From contig JAFAFL010000125.1 of assembly GCA_023423535.1 (NCBI GenBank), positions 41,751 through 105,750 of the forward strand: DNA of 64,000 nucleotides, in the 5' to 3' direction. Of this stretch, positions 21,113 to 29,328 are shown one piece after another (position 1 is the stretch's first letter; the number at the start of each line of letters is the position of its first letter). Origin of the DNA: Pseudomonadota bacterium. GTDB lineage: Bacteria; Myxococcota; Myxococcia; Myxococcales; Myxococcaceae. The position numbers and the translations under genes were made by a program. The notes under the pieces are model-generated. The model did not search any database, was not told the DNA's origin, and saw nothing but the letters and a program-made list of their open reading frames with translations.

Positions 21113-21972
21113 CTGGCCGCTTCTTCGAGCATCTTCAGTGGCGTGGCGTGAACTTCGTCCGAGCGGGGCCGTAGAGGCGCCGGCTCGAGCGGGCGAGGAG
21201 CCTGACCTTCGCGTTCGGATCACCAACTGGCCGCTCGTGCGTCATGCGGCGCGAGTTAGAGCGGGGCGACGCGCCTGCTCATCGCGCACCGATTCTCAGG
21301 TGGCGGCTCGTGCGCGCCCTGTGCGTGACGATCCGCACCATGCCTTCGTCGGCTTGCGCTCGTACGAACGGCTCGCGGACCAGCGCTGCGGCGTGCCGGC
21401 TCCGGCCGGGCGGGACGCGGTGACTCTTCAGCTCTGTGCGGAAGGTCACTCAGTCCATGAACGGCAGTGCCGGGCCCCGGCCGCGCTTCTTTTCGAGGCC
21501 TCTCTGGGGAACCCCACCGGGGTGACGATCGACCGTGAATCTCCGAGTGAATTCGGGCACCTGGCTCTCCGGTTCGTCACCCCACCCGGGTTCCCCAGCG
21601 GAGCGTTTTTTGACCCGCGCCGGCGTGGCTTCTCCTCCGGGACAATGCCGATGTTCGGTCTCAGTCAGCGGCAGGGATCGCTCGCAGTCGGAGTTCGTCG
21701 CGCGCTGCCCCTTCCAGTCCGCTGCGCCTGCCGATGCCCGGCGTCATCTACGCGCTCACTGCTTCTCCTGATGCCGCAAGGACTTCGAATCCTCTTCCGT
21801 GCTGCGACGCGCGGATGATCCATCAGTTGAGCGACCCAATTGCTCGAAGCCCATCCGCGAGTGCCCACTGCGCGCGCGTATCGCCGCCTGCGCTGGCGTG
21901 GGCGGCCGCACGCGATGAGGTGGGTTGCGAGCATGATTGGCGATCGCCTCCGTCACCCCGGAGCCCCCGAAC
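21113..21972. other. 860-bp gene-poor spacer
   Basis: No convincing gene between the EEP-family hydrolase and the antiporter gene. Base composition is less GC-rich than the flanks, and the open frames here (for example 21138-21818 on the plus strand) have mixed codon use and protein sequence without recognisable features. The main structure is the inverted repeat at 21504-21598. This may be a site of old insertion or gene decay. Confidence 0.6.
21504..21598. repeat. 25-bp imperfect inverted repeat with 45-bp spacer
   Basis: Left arm 21504-21528, right arm 21574-21598. The outer 11 bases (CTGGGGAACCC) and inner 10 bases (GGGGTGACGA) match in inverted orientation; only the four bases between them differ. 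A run of six T follows at 21606-21611. No obvious target-site duplication. It could be a hairpin, paired IS ends of a deleted element, or a protein-binding site. Confidence 0.7.
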
Positions 21973-23295
21973 CTAGTGCGCCGCCCGCGGAGCGGATCCC
22001 TCCGCCGCCGGGTCCGCGTGCACCTCTCCCACCCGCTGCAGCGCCTTTCGGGTGAGCACGGGGCCGATGAGCTCGTGGACGGTGATCATCGCGATGATCA
22101 GCACCTCGATGTCCGCGCCGAACGCGGGGAAGGTGCGCGCGACCAGCGCGGCGAGCCCGAAGGTCACGCCCGCCTGGGAGATGAGGCCCATCCACAGGTA
22201 GCGGCGGACGTGTGGGACCTCGCCTTCCGGCGGAGCGAAGCGGCGGGACGCAAGCCAGATGGCGCCCGCGCGCAGAAACACGAGCCCCAGCGCCACCAGC
22301 CCCACCTGCCCGAGCGTCCCCAGATGCAGCCCCGCGCCCGCCACCGCGAAGAAGAGCGCGAACACGGGCAGGCCCGCGTACTGCGCCGCCTGGTGGAGCT
22401 TGTGCGCCTGCGGCTCGTCGAGGTTCGCGATCGCCGCGCCCGCCGCGAGCGACAAGAGCAGCGGGGAGAGGTGCATCTGCAGGCCGGCCTCGGCGGAGAC
22501 GAAGCAGACCGCGGTGATGAACAGGGGCAGCTCCTGCCGGACCTTGCGCAGGTACACGAGCATCGCCACGCCAAGCACGCCGCCGACGAGGATGGAGCCG
22601 AAAAGCTCCCACCCCACGCCCCCGAGCAGCTCCGCCGGATCGAACCCCGCGCCGAACGAGGCCTTCGCCGCGCCCACCGCGATCGCGAAGAGCAGCAGCA
22701 CGATGAGGTCCCCGATGATCACGAACGCCATGAGGAACTCGGTGAAGGGTCCCTTCGCGCGCGTCTCCTGCACGATGGCGATCGTCACCGTGGGCGAGAA
22801 GGAGACGATGACCGAGGAGACCACCGCCGAGACCGCGATGGCCTGCGGCCAGGTCATCCCCTCCATGAACCCGAGGAACGGCTTGAGCGCCACCAGCGCC
22901 ACGCACACGAGGCCGAACACGACCATCGCCACCAGCAGGCACATGATCGTGACCTTCAGGCCCACCCGGCGGATGAGCCCCAGCTGCAGCTCGGTCCCGG
23001 CCATCAGGGCGATGAGGCTCACCGCGAGGCCTCGCACGAGATCGAGCCCGGTCACCGCGTCGGCGGAGATGAAGCGCAGGACGTACGGCCCCACGAGGAT
23101 GCCGATGAGCAGGTAGCCGGTCAGCTTCGGCAGGCCCACGCTCCCCGCCAGCCGCCCGGCAAAGATCGCCGAGAGCAGCAGCGCCCCGCCCGCGAACGTC
23201 ACCGGCGTTCCCTGATCGACCCGCAGGAGCCCCAGCGCGCTCACGCCACCCAGCACGAGCATCAGCAGGCTCAAGCGGATGAGCTGCGGCCTCAC
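21973..23295 (-). CDS. CPA2-type cation:proton antiporter (A)
   Basis: A 440-residue membrane protein with about 12 hydrophobic helices, of the Kef/NhaA-like monovalent cation:proton antiporter-2 type: KLTGYLLIGILVGPYVL early on, an acidic core helix FVIIGDLIVLLLFAIAVGA and a final domain with LISQAGVTFGLAALVAR. No TrkA-N nucleotide domain is attached, unlike KefB/KefC. The GTGA-type overlap of 4 bp (23292-23295) with the upstream antiporter gene suggests coupled translation. Ion specificity (Na, K or other) cannot be read from the sequence. Confidence 0.87.
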   Translation of the reverse strand: MRPQLIRLSLLMLVLGGVSALGLLRVDQGTPVTFAGGALLLSAIFAGRLAGSVGLPKLTGYLLIGILVGPYVLRFISADAVTGLDLVRGLAVSLIALMAGTELQLGLIRRVGLKVTIMCLLVAMVVFGLVCVALVALKPFLGFMEGMTWPQAIAVSAVVSSVIVSFSPTVTIAIVQETRAKGPFTEFLMAFVIIGDLIVLLLFAIAVGAAKASFGAGFDPAELLGGVGWELFGSILVGGVLGVAMLVYLRKVRQELPLFITAVCFVSAEAGLQMHLSPLLLSLAAGAAIANLDEPQAHKLHQAAQYAGLPVFALFFAVAGAGLHLGTLGQVGLVALGLVFLRAGAIWLASRRFAPPEGEVPHVRRYLWMGLISQAGVTFGLAALVARTFPAFGADIEVLIIAMITVHELIGPVLTRKALQRVGEVHADPAAEGSAPRAAH

Positions 23296-24569
23296 GCGCG
23301 CACCTCCGGAGCCGGTGCCTCGGACGGTGCCTCGGGCGAGTCCTCAGCCGAATCGGAGGAGGGCGGCGCCGACCCGCCTCCCCTTCGGCGCCGGTAGTGC
23401 GGCCCGATGCTCCGGTGGAAGGCGCGCGAGCCGAGGACCTCGTTCACCACCGCGGCCAGGATCCCCACGTTGAAGATGAGCTGCGAGGTCGGCCCGCCGA
23501 CGAGCACCACGTACTCGATGAGCAGGCACATGGAGACGCCGCCCTGGGCGATGAGCGCGTAGCCGGGTTCGGGCGGGAGCGGGAGGGAGCCTGCCGCCGC
23601 ACGGATGGCGAGCCTTCCGCCCACGAGCTTGCCGAGGAACCGCAGCGCCACGAACACCGGCAGGATGATCCAGGCGAACCAGTCCCCCAGCGTGAGGTGC
23701 GCGCCGACGAGGAAGAGCAGCGCGAGGTACACGGGGCGCTCGGTCCGGCCCAGCGCGCGCGAGGCCAGCGCCACGCTCCGGCCGCCGATGAACGCCATCG
23801 TCGCGCCGCACGCGAGCCCGGCGATCAGCGCCGAGACCTTGAGGAACGCCGCCGCGCCGGACACGAGCCCCACCGCGCCGAGAAGGATCGCGGTCAGCTC
23901 CGCGCCCCGCGCGTCCTGGATGAGGTAGGCGGTGAGCGCGCCGCAGAGGATGCCGATGAGCACCGCCAGCAGCACCAGCCCCGCGGAGACCGAGATCGAC
24001 GGATCCGCGCCGAGCACCAGCGCCACCGCGAGCACCGCGATGCCGGTCAGATCGTCGAGGATCGCCACCAGCGAGATCCCCACCCCGCGCAGCCGGTCGA
24101 GCCTGCCGGTGCGGAACCAGAGCACCGCGAAGTGGCTGGAGGAGACCGCCGCCGCGCCGCCGAGCACCGCCGCCGCGCCCAGCGCCACCGGGGCAGAGAG
24201 GTTCGTGGCCGCGAAGAAGACGACCGCCACCGGCACCGCCACGGCGAGGAACGCGGCGCCGCTCTGGGCACCGGACGCGAGCCACACCCGCGCGGGCAAG
24301 GCGCGCAGGAGCCCCGGCTCGAGGTTCAGCCCCACCAGCAGGCCCGCGAGCCCAAGGCCCAGCGCGAGGATCGGCCGCGCGCCCTCCAGCTCCAGCGAGT
24401 TGAGCAGGCCCAACGCCCCCGGCCCCAGCGCGGCGCCGAGCACGAGGAAGATGAGCCCGCTCGCCGCGAGCTGCGCGAGGTTGAAGAACCGTCCCGCCTG
24501 GAGCAGCCGCTGGTTGGACGCGAGCACCGACAGCGTGGCGACCGCGATGAAGACGAGCAGCGTCCCCAC
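23292..24569 (-). CDS. CPA2-type cation:proton antiporter (B)
   Basis: A 425-residue antiporter with about 12 helices and a charged, disordered C-terminal tail (after GPHYRRRRGGG). The double aspartate VAILDDLTGIAVLAVAL lies in the helix that carries the ion-binding acid in this family; antiporter A has one Asp there. Start is GTG at 24567-24569, 3 bp after the PII-like gene stop. A and B may work as a pair or as alternative carriers; hetero-oligomerisation is speculation. Confidence 0.87.
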   Translation of the reverse strand: MGTLLVFIAVATLSVLASNQRLLQAGRFFNLAQLAASGLIFLVLGAALGPGALGLLNSLELEGARPILALGLGLAGLLVGLNLEPGLLRALPARVWLASGAQSGAAFLAVAVPVAVVFFAATNLSAPVALGAAAVLGGAAAVSSSHFAVLWFRTGRLDRLRGVGISLVAILDDLTGIAVLAVALVLGADPSISVSAGLVLLAVLIGILCGALTAYLIQDARGAELTAILLGAVGLVSGAAAFLKVSALIAGLACGATMAFIGGRSVALASRALGRTERPVYLALLFLVGAHLTLGDWFAWIILPVFVALRFLGKLVGGRLAIRAAAGSLPLPPEPGYALIAQGGVSMCLLIEYVVLVGGPTSQLIFNVGILAAVVNEVLGSRAFHRSIGPHYRRRRGGGSAPPSSDSAEDSPEAPSEAPAPEVRA

Positions 24570-24572
24570 GCG

Positions 24573-24914
24573 CTAACCGCCGAGCGTCCGTGGATCCGAG
24601 GAGAGCACCGGCAGCGCGACCACCCGGCCCATCGGCGGGTCGTCCGCGTCCATCTCCAGTTGCACCCGGCTCACCAGCCGGTGTGCCTCCTGCCCGTCCG
24701 AGAGCGGCAGAAAGCTCAGCGCGATGAGGCGGTCCTCGTCCGCGCCCAGCGCGAGGCTCTTGAGGCCGCCGAAGACCGGCACCTCCGCGGAGAGCACCGC
24801 CGCCGCCGACCGGGCGCGAAGCACCACCGGCTCGCCGAGGCCGAACTGACGGAAGCGCGCGACCGCCTTCTCCGCGAGATCGACGTGGTTCAGCAGGGCG
24901 ATGAAGAGGTGCAC
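24573..24914 (-). CDS. PII-like regulatory protein
   Basis: A 113-residue protein from GTG 24914 (GTG 24920 also possible). The layout HLFIALLNHVDLAEKAVARFRQFGL, then AEVPVFGGLKSLAL and a C-terminal MGRVVALPVLSS fits the PII-like superfamily, in which trimers bind nucleotides or small effectors and regulate transporters. The usual T-loop tyrosine/uridylylation motif is not visible. It leads an operon with two antiporters, so effector-controlled cation transport is the natural hypothesis. The assignment is by fold pattern only. Confidence 0.6.
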   Translation of the reverse strand: MHLFIALLNHVDLAEKAVARFRQFGLGEPVVLRARSAAAVLSAEVPVFGGLKSLALGADEDRLIALSFLPLSDGQEAHRLVSRVQLEMDADDPPMGRVVALPVLSSDPRTLGG

Positions 24915-25080
24915 CCGCACCCCATAATCCGAAAATCGCTCTGCACAAAGACGAACGCCCATCCCGCCGGTCCCTTTGAAGGGCAGGCGGAACGGGCGTC
25001 GTCACGCGTCACGTCAGGCGAACCGATCGGGAAGACCGGACGGCGATCGCGTCGTCGAGCGGAGCGCTCTCTCCGGAGAG

Positions 25081-25497
25081 CTACTCGCTCTTCGGGGGCT
25101 CACCGCCGGGGTTCGCCGCCGCCGCCGCGGCCGCTGCTGCCGCCGCCTCGCGCGCCGCGCGCTTGCCCTCTTCGATGAGCTTCTTCACCTTCTGGCCGCC
25201 CTTGCGCCCGATCTCCTCGTAGAAGTTCGGCCCGCGGGTCGCCTTCACGCGATCCCCGCCCTTCTTGCCGATCTCCTCGTAGAACTTCGCGCCGCGCTCG
25301 GCCTTCACCGTCTCGCCGCCCTTGCGGCCGATCTCCTCGTAGAAGGAGCGTCCCCGCTCCGCCTTCACCGTCGCGCCGCCCTTGCGGCCGATGGTCTCGT
25401 AGAACTCACGTCCGCGTTCGTTGCGCACGGTCTCTCCGCCCTTGCGCCCCGCCTCCGCGACCGTCATCGCGCCCTTGTTGTCCTTGTCGTCGCTCAT
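25081..25497 (-). CDS. KGG-repeat stress-type protein
   Basis: A 138-residue, highly charged cytosolic protein made of tandem 20-residue repeats: GRKGGxTVKxERGRxFYEEI occurs four times (about 18-97) and a fifth GRKGG starts at 97. This is the KGG motif of general-stress proteins such as YciG. The tail is KKLIEEGKRAAREA, an Ala tract of 11 residues and a Pro/Glu end. A strong AGGAGGA Shine-Dalgarno at 25505-25511 fixes the start at ATG 25497. The exact function of the family is poorly known; protection during desiccation or stationary phase is plausible. The repeats are also visible in the DNA as about 60-bp units. Confidence 0.88.
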   Translation of the reverse strand: MSDDKDNKGAMTVAEAGRKGGETVRNERGREFYETIGRKGGATVKAERGRSFYEEIGRKGGETVKAERGAKFYEEIGKKGGDRVKATRGPNFYEEIGRKGGQKVKKLIEEGKRAAREAAAAAAAAAAANPGGEPPKSE

Positions 25498-25735
25498 CTC
25501 GAATTCCTCCTGGTCAACCTGCCCCTCGCTCCCTCTGCAGGAAAACTTGGTCCGGTTGGCTCCCCATGCAAGCAAGCCACGCACATGGCCTGACTGCCGG
25601 GCCCCGGACTGCTCGCCTGCCGAGCAACCGTGAGGCGCTTTCGCCTGCTTGAGTTGGAAACAGGGCAGTTCCGTTGCGCATTCCTGAGCCCCTTCCCACC
25701 TTCCGAGCGTCCACGTGCCGGGAGGGGCGCGCACC

Positions 25736-26509
25736 TTGAAGCGAAGCAAGAAGGTCAGGTTCTGGCTGAAGATCCTGGCCCCCGTACTCGCATCGATCGG
25801 CGGTCTGCTCACCCTGCGGTTGCTCGGGCCGGATGTGCTCGACCAGGAGACGTTGAAGGCCTTCCTCGCACCCCTGGGGATCTGGGCGCCGCTCGTCTTC
25901 ATCCTCCTGCTGGCGGTCCGGCCGGTGACCCTGTTGCCGGGTCAGGTCTTCACCGCGGTGGGCGGCATCCTCTTCGGGGTGATGCTCGGAACCGTCTACG
26001 CGCTGGTGGGGAGCCTTCTGGCCTCGGCGCTCGTCTTCCTCATCGCCCGGAAGCTGGGGACGAAGGCGATGAAGCGGTTCGCGGGCAAGAACTTCGGGCC
26101 GCTGGAGTCGGTGGCGAGGAAGCACGACTTCAAGGTCGCGGCGGTGGTCACCATCAACCCGCTCTTTCCCACCGACATCATGGTGGCGCTGGCCGGGGCC
26201 TCGGGCGCGCGGTTCTGGCCCACCGCGCTGGGGATGCTCATCGGCACCACGCCGGGGACCTTTCTCACCGCCCAGTTCGGCGCCTCGCTCAGCCGGGGCG
26301 AGACGGTGATGACCGCGGTGGCGGCGGCCGGAATGGTGCTGAGCATGGTGCTCGGCGTGTTTCTCGGGAAGCGGATCGTCGGCGACTTCCACGCCGCGAA
26401 GGCGGAGCAGGAGGACGACGACGAGGGCGGCACGCCTCAGCGGGACGGCCACGGCAAGGGCGAAGGGACGCGCACGGCGGACCCGCGCGGGCTCGCCGAG
26501 GCCACCTAG
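25736..26509 (+). CDS. TVP38/TMEM64-type (VTT domain) membrane protein
   Basis: A 257-residue protein with about five to six membrane helices. The central PVTLLPGQVFTAVGGILFG and PLFPTDIMVALAG segments fit the VTT/SNARE-associated family related to DedA, thought to act as lipid scramblases or transporters. The C-terminal 35 residues are charged and acidic (EQEDDDEGG). The TTG at 25736 is chosen because a GGAGGGG lies 8 nt upstream; GTG 25715 is a longer option. The gene is divergent from the KGG gene and overlaps the next convergent gene by 4 bp at the stops. Confidence 0.82.
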   Translation: MKRSKKVRFWLKILAPVLASIGGLLTLRLLGPDVLDQETLKAFLAPLGIWAPLVFILLLAVRPVTLLPGQVFTAVGGILFGVMLGTVYALVGSLLASALVFLIARKLGTKAMKRFAGKNFGPLESVARKHDFKVAAVVTINPLFPTDIMVALAGASGARFWPTALGMLIGTTPGTFLTAQFGASLSRGETVMTAVAAAGMVLSMVLGVFLGKRIVGDFHAAKAEQEDDDEGGTPQRDGHGKGEGTRTADPRGLAEAT

Positions 26510-27351
26510 CGCTTGCAGCCCGGGGTCTGGTCCTCCACCGCGAGGAACTGCCGGCGCTCGGCGCTGTAGCGGAAGCTCAGGCGGGCGCAGCGGTCACCGA
26601 GGATCTCCACCTCCGCCGCACCCGACCAGTCCGCGCTGTAGCGAACCCTCGCCTGCGCGCGGTCGTCGTAGAGGGTGGCGCTCATCCGCGGACGGCAGCC
26701 GTCCTCCGCCTCCGCCCGCGCGGGCGCGAGGAGCACCAGCGCCGCCATGTCCCGCTGCCTCAGCGCCCCGTCCCGCTGCGAGGCCGAGGTCACCCAGGTG
26801 ATCCCCTCTTCCGGCACCGCCTTCACGAAGCGGTCCGGCTTGCAGATCGCGCGCGGCGCGGTGAGGCCGACCGTGCGCCCGTCGGCGGAGAGGGCGGGAG
26901 CCTCCGGACAGGCGCGGCCCTCGAGGTAGGCACCGGTCCGTCCCCGGACGATCGCCTGCGCGAGCGGGTCGAGGGCCGCAGTCTTGCCCTTTCCTTTCAC
27001 CTTCCCCTTTCCGAAGAGGCGCTCCCTTGCGGCGGGCGTCTTCGCCAGCCAGTCGTGGACCTGCTCGGCGGCGCCGACCGCGCCCTGGGTGAGGAAGCGC
27101 TCGACGTAGAAGGTTCGCTCCTCCGCGCAGCGCGGAAGCTTCGCCACCAGAAGGAACTCGCCGCCGACCGGGAGCCCCCCCTTCGGGACCTCGCCCACCA
27201 CGTCGCCGATCCGCCCGAGCGGCGGCTGCAACGGGGGCAACTCGGCCGGGGCCTTCCCCTTCGGGCTGGGCTGGGCCGAGGCCGAGGTACAGAGGAGGAG
27301 CGCGCCGGTGAACAGGAGGGACGCCACCGGGCGAACGAACGGGTACGCCAT
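26506..27351 (-). CDS. exported protein of unknown function
   Basis: A 281-residue protein with a Sec signal (LLFTGALLLCTSASAQ). The mature part has a Lys/Gly-rich insert (GKGKVKGKGK, about 115-124) and six cysteines, including a C-terminal pair near CARLSF and PGCKR, that could form disulfides. I recognise no family. It converges on the TVP38-type gene and follows the start-side of the amidase operon by 44 bp. Confidence 0.65.
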   Translation of the reverse strand: MAYPFVRPVASLLFTGALLLCTSASAQPSPKGKAPAELPPLQPPLGRIGDVVGEVPKGGLPVGGEFLLVAKLPRCAEERTFYVERFLTQGAVGAAEQVHDWLAKTPAARERLFGKGKVKGKGKTAALDPLAQAIVRGRTGAYLEGRACPEAPALSADGRTVGLTAPRAICKPDRFVKAVPEEGITWVTSASQRDGALRQRDMAALVLLAPARAEAEDGCRPRMSATLYDDRAQARVRYSADWSGAAEVEILGDRCARLSFRYSAERRQFLAVEDQTPGCKR

Positions 27352-27395
27352 GCGACGGACCGTACCACGGGGTGATGGACGGTCCGCCGGGAAGC

Positions 27396-29228
27396 TCAGT
27401 GGACCTGCGCCACCCTCGAGCGGTCCTCGAGGAAGCCCTGCACGCCCAGCGCGATCGCCTGCGCGAGTTCCTCCTGGTAGCTCTTCGACCGGAGCCGCTT
27501 CTCGTCCTCCGGATGCGAGAGGAACGCGGTCTCCACGAGAATGGCCGGCATCCGCGCGCCGAGCAGCACGTAGAACAGCGCCTGCTTCGTCCCCAGATCG
27601 ACCGTGCCGTCGTACTTCGGCGACAGCCGGTTCACCATCGCGGTCTGGACGCGGCGCGCGAGCCGCTCGGACTCCTCGGTGTGCGCCTTGGTGGTGAGGT
27701 CCGCGAGGATGAACTGCAGGTCGCTCATGCTCTGCTCGCTGGCGGCGTTCTCGCGCGCGGCGAGCCGGATGGAGTAGCGATCCGAGGCCACGTTCAGCGT
27801 GAAGGTCTCGATGCCGCGCACCTTCCGGCTCTCCGCCGCGTTGCAGTGGATGGAGATGAAGAGGTCGCCCCGCGCCTCGTTGGCGATGCGCGAGCGATCC
27901 TCGAGGCGCACGAAGGTGTCGTCGTCGCGGGTGAGGATGACCTCGAGGCCCGCGTCGGTGAGGATCTCGCCCACCCGCTTCGAGATCGCCAGGGTCACGT
28001 CCTTCTCGCGCAGCCCCGCCTTGCCGATGGCGCCGGTGTCGTGGCCGCCGTGCCCGGCGTCGATCACCACCCGGCGGACCTTCAGCCCGAGCTGCTCGGC
28101 CAGCGTGACCTCCGCGTCCTTTCCCGCCAGCGCGGGCGTGAGCTTCGCCTTCGCCTCCTTCGGATCGGCGGGAGGGGCGGGCGCAGGGGCCGGGGCCGGG
28201 GCCTGCGCAGGCGCATGCGCGGCGACCGCGGCGGACTCGCGCGCGGAGGAGGGATTTGGAGAGGGCGTGGCCGTGTGCGCTGCGACCGGAGCCGGTGCTT
28301 CCACCGGAGCGCTGGCGGGAGCGTGCGCGGGCTGGGACTCCTGCGGCCGCGTGGCGCGCGCGATAGCGTCGAGGATCGCCGGCTGCGGCGGGACGCTCCT
28401 CTCTGCAGGCTCGCCCTTCGCGGACGCCGCGGTAGATCCGGACCCGGACGGCGCCGAGGCCACCGCCGCGCCCGAGCCCGTGGTGCCGGTCGTGGTCGCC
28501 GTGGACGTCGTGGACGTCGTCGCCGTCGTGGGCGCGCCAGTCGAGGTGGCCGTGCCGGGCGCGTTCGACGCCGTTGCCGTGGCGCCGCTTCCCGTCCCCT
28601 GCTTCGGCGTCGGGGCCGTGGGGGCCGTCGCCGCCGTCTGGCCCCCGGCCGAATCGGCGTTCGAACCGGCGGCCCCGCTGGTCTGCTTGCGCGAGGCGAC
28701 CGCCTTGCCGGTGGGCCTCGGTGTTGCCGCGGCGGGAAGCTCGGCCCTCAGCGCGGTGAGCTTGCGGTGCATGTCACCGCGGGGGAGCGACTTGAGCGCG
28801 TGCTCGACGACGCCGCGCGCCTTCTGCGGATCGCCGAGCCGCTCCATGTAGATGTGCGCGAGCGCCAGCGCCGCGTCGTCCGCGAGCGTGTTCTTCGGGT
28901 GCTCGGCGATGAGCCGCTCGTAGTTGCCAATCGCCTGGCGCAGGTCGGACTCGAGGACGCTGATCCGGCTGAGCTCCCGCTGCATCTCGGCCGCGGTGTA
29001 GAGGGCGTCGGCCGCGCGAGCGCTCTTCGGGTGCCGCTTGGCGACCGCCTCGAACCGCCCGGCGACGTTCTGCCAGTTGTGGCGGAACTTGCGCCGCGCG
29101 GGGTCTTCCTTCAGCGCGAACCACGCCTTTCGAGCGGCCTGGTACTCGGCCTCGGCCTTGTCCGCCGCGCGCGCGTGCGGGAGCACGACGAGCATCAACG
29201 CGAGAATGAATGCGAGCGGTGAGCGCAT
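27396..29228 (-). CDS. AmiC-type N-acetylmuramoyl-L-alanine amidase with TPR-like N-terminus
   Basis: A 610-residue exported amidase. After the signal (FILALMLVVLPHARAA), residues 25-165 carry helical TPR-like repeats (AADALYTAAEMQRELSR, DDAALALAHIYMERL). A long Ala/Thr/Pro linker (about 170-375) follows, then an Amidase_3 catalytic domain from 387. The zinc and catalytic residues are present: His393 (DAGHGGHDTG), Glu408, His461 (SIHCNAA) and Glu566 (VETAFLS). It cleaves peptide stems from peptidoglycan, typically in daughter-cell separation. The start ATG 29228 was chosen for its signal peptide; a longer frame upstream is antisense of the divergent gene. Confidence 0.92.
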   Translation of the reverse strand: MRSPLAFILALMLVVLPHARAADKAEAEYQAARKAWFALKEDPARRKFRHNWQNVAGRFEAVAKRHPKSARAADALYTAAEMQRELSRISVLESDLRQAIGNYERLIAEHPKNTLADDAALALAHIYMERLGDPQKARGVVEHALKSLPRGDMHRKLTALRAELPAAATPRPTGKAVASRKQTSGAAGSNADSAGGQTAATAPTAPTPKQGTGSGATATASNAPGTATSTGAPTTATTSTTSTATTTGTTGSGAAVASAPSGSGSTAASAKGEPAERSVPPQPAILDAIARATRPQESQPAHAPASAPVEAPAPVAAHTATPSPNPSSARESAAVAAHAPAQAPAPAPAPAPPADPKEAKAKLTPALAGKDAEVTLAEQLGLKVRRVVIDAGHGGHDTGAIGKAGLREKDVTLAISKRVGEILTDAGLEVILTRDDDTFVRLEDRSRIANEARGDLFISIHCNAAESRKVRGIETFTLNVASDRYSIRLAARENAASEQSMSDLQFILADLTTKAHTEESERLARRVQTAMVNRLSPKYDGTVDLGTKQALFYVLLGARMPAILVETAFLSHPEDEKRLRSKSYQEELAQAIALGVQGFLEDRSRVAQVH

Positions 29229-29312
29229 GGCACGGGTCGGTGGAGGGTGGCTTGCGGCTACAGGCATGTGATCACCCGTGGCAGCGGGCGGCAAATTTTC
29301 TGCCGCCTCGGC

Positions 29313-29318
29313 TACACT
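29313..29318 (+). promoter_or_regulatory. candidate -10 element for the gene at 29329
   Basis: TACACT, 10 nt before ATG 29329, in GGCTACACTGCCGCGG. It lies in the 100-bp divergent gap with the amidase gene and resembles the elements at 5713 and 38539. Confidence 0.45.
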
Positions 29319-29328
29319 GCCGCGGACG

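Noticed and set aside
21777..21797. tRNA-like T-arm (TTCGAATCC-type) in the spacer
   Set aside because: Only one arm is suggestive; no acceptor, D- or anticodon arms can be folded around it.
21138..21818. A 226-codon open frame in the gene-poor spacer
   Set aside because: The composition is mixed, there is no domain or signal, and it runs through the inverted repeat; no ribosome-binding site is seen.
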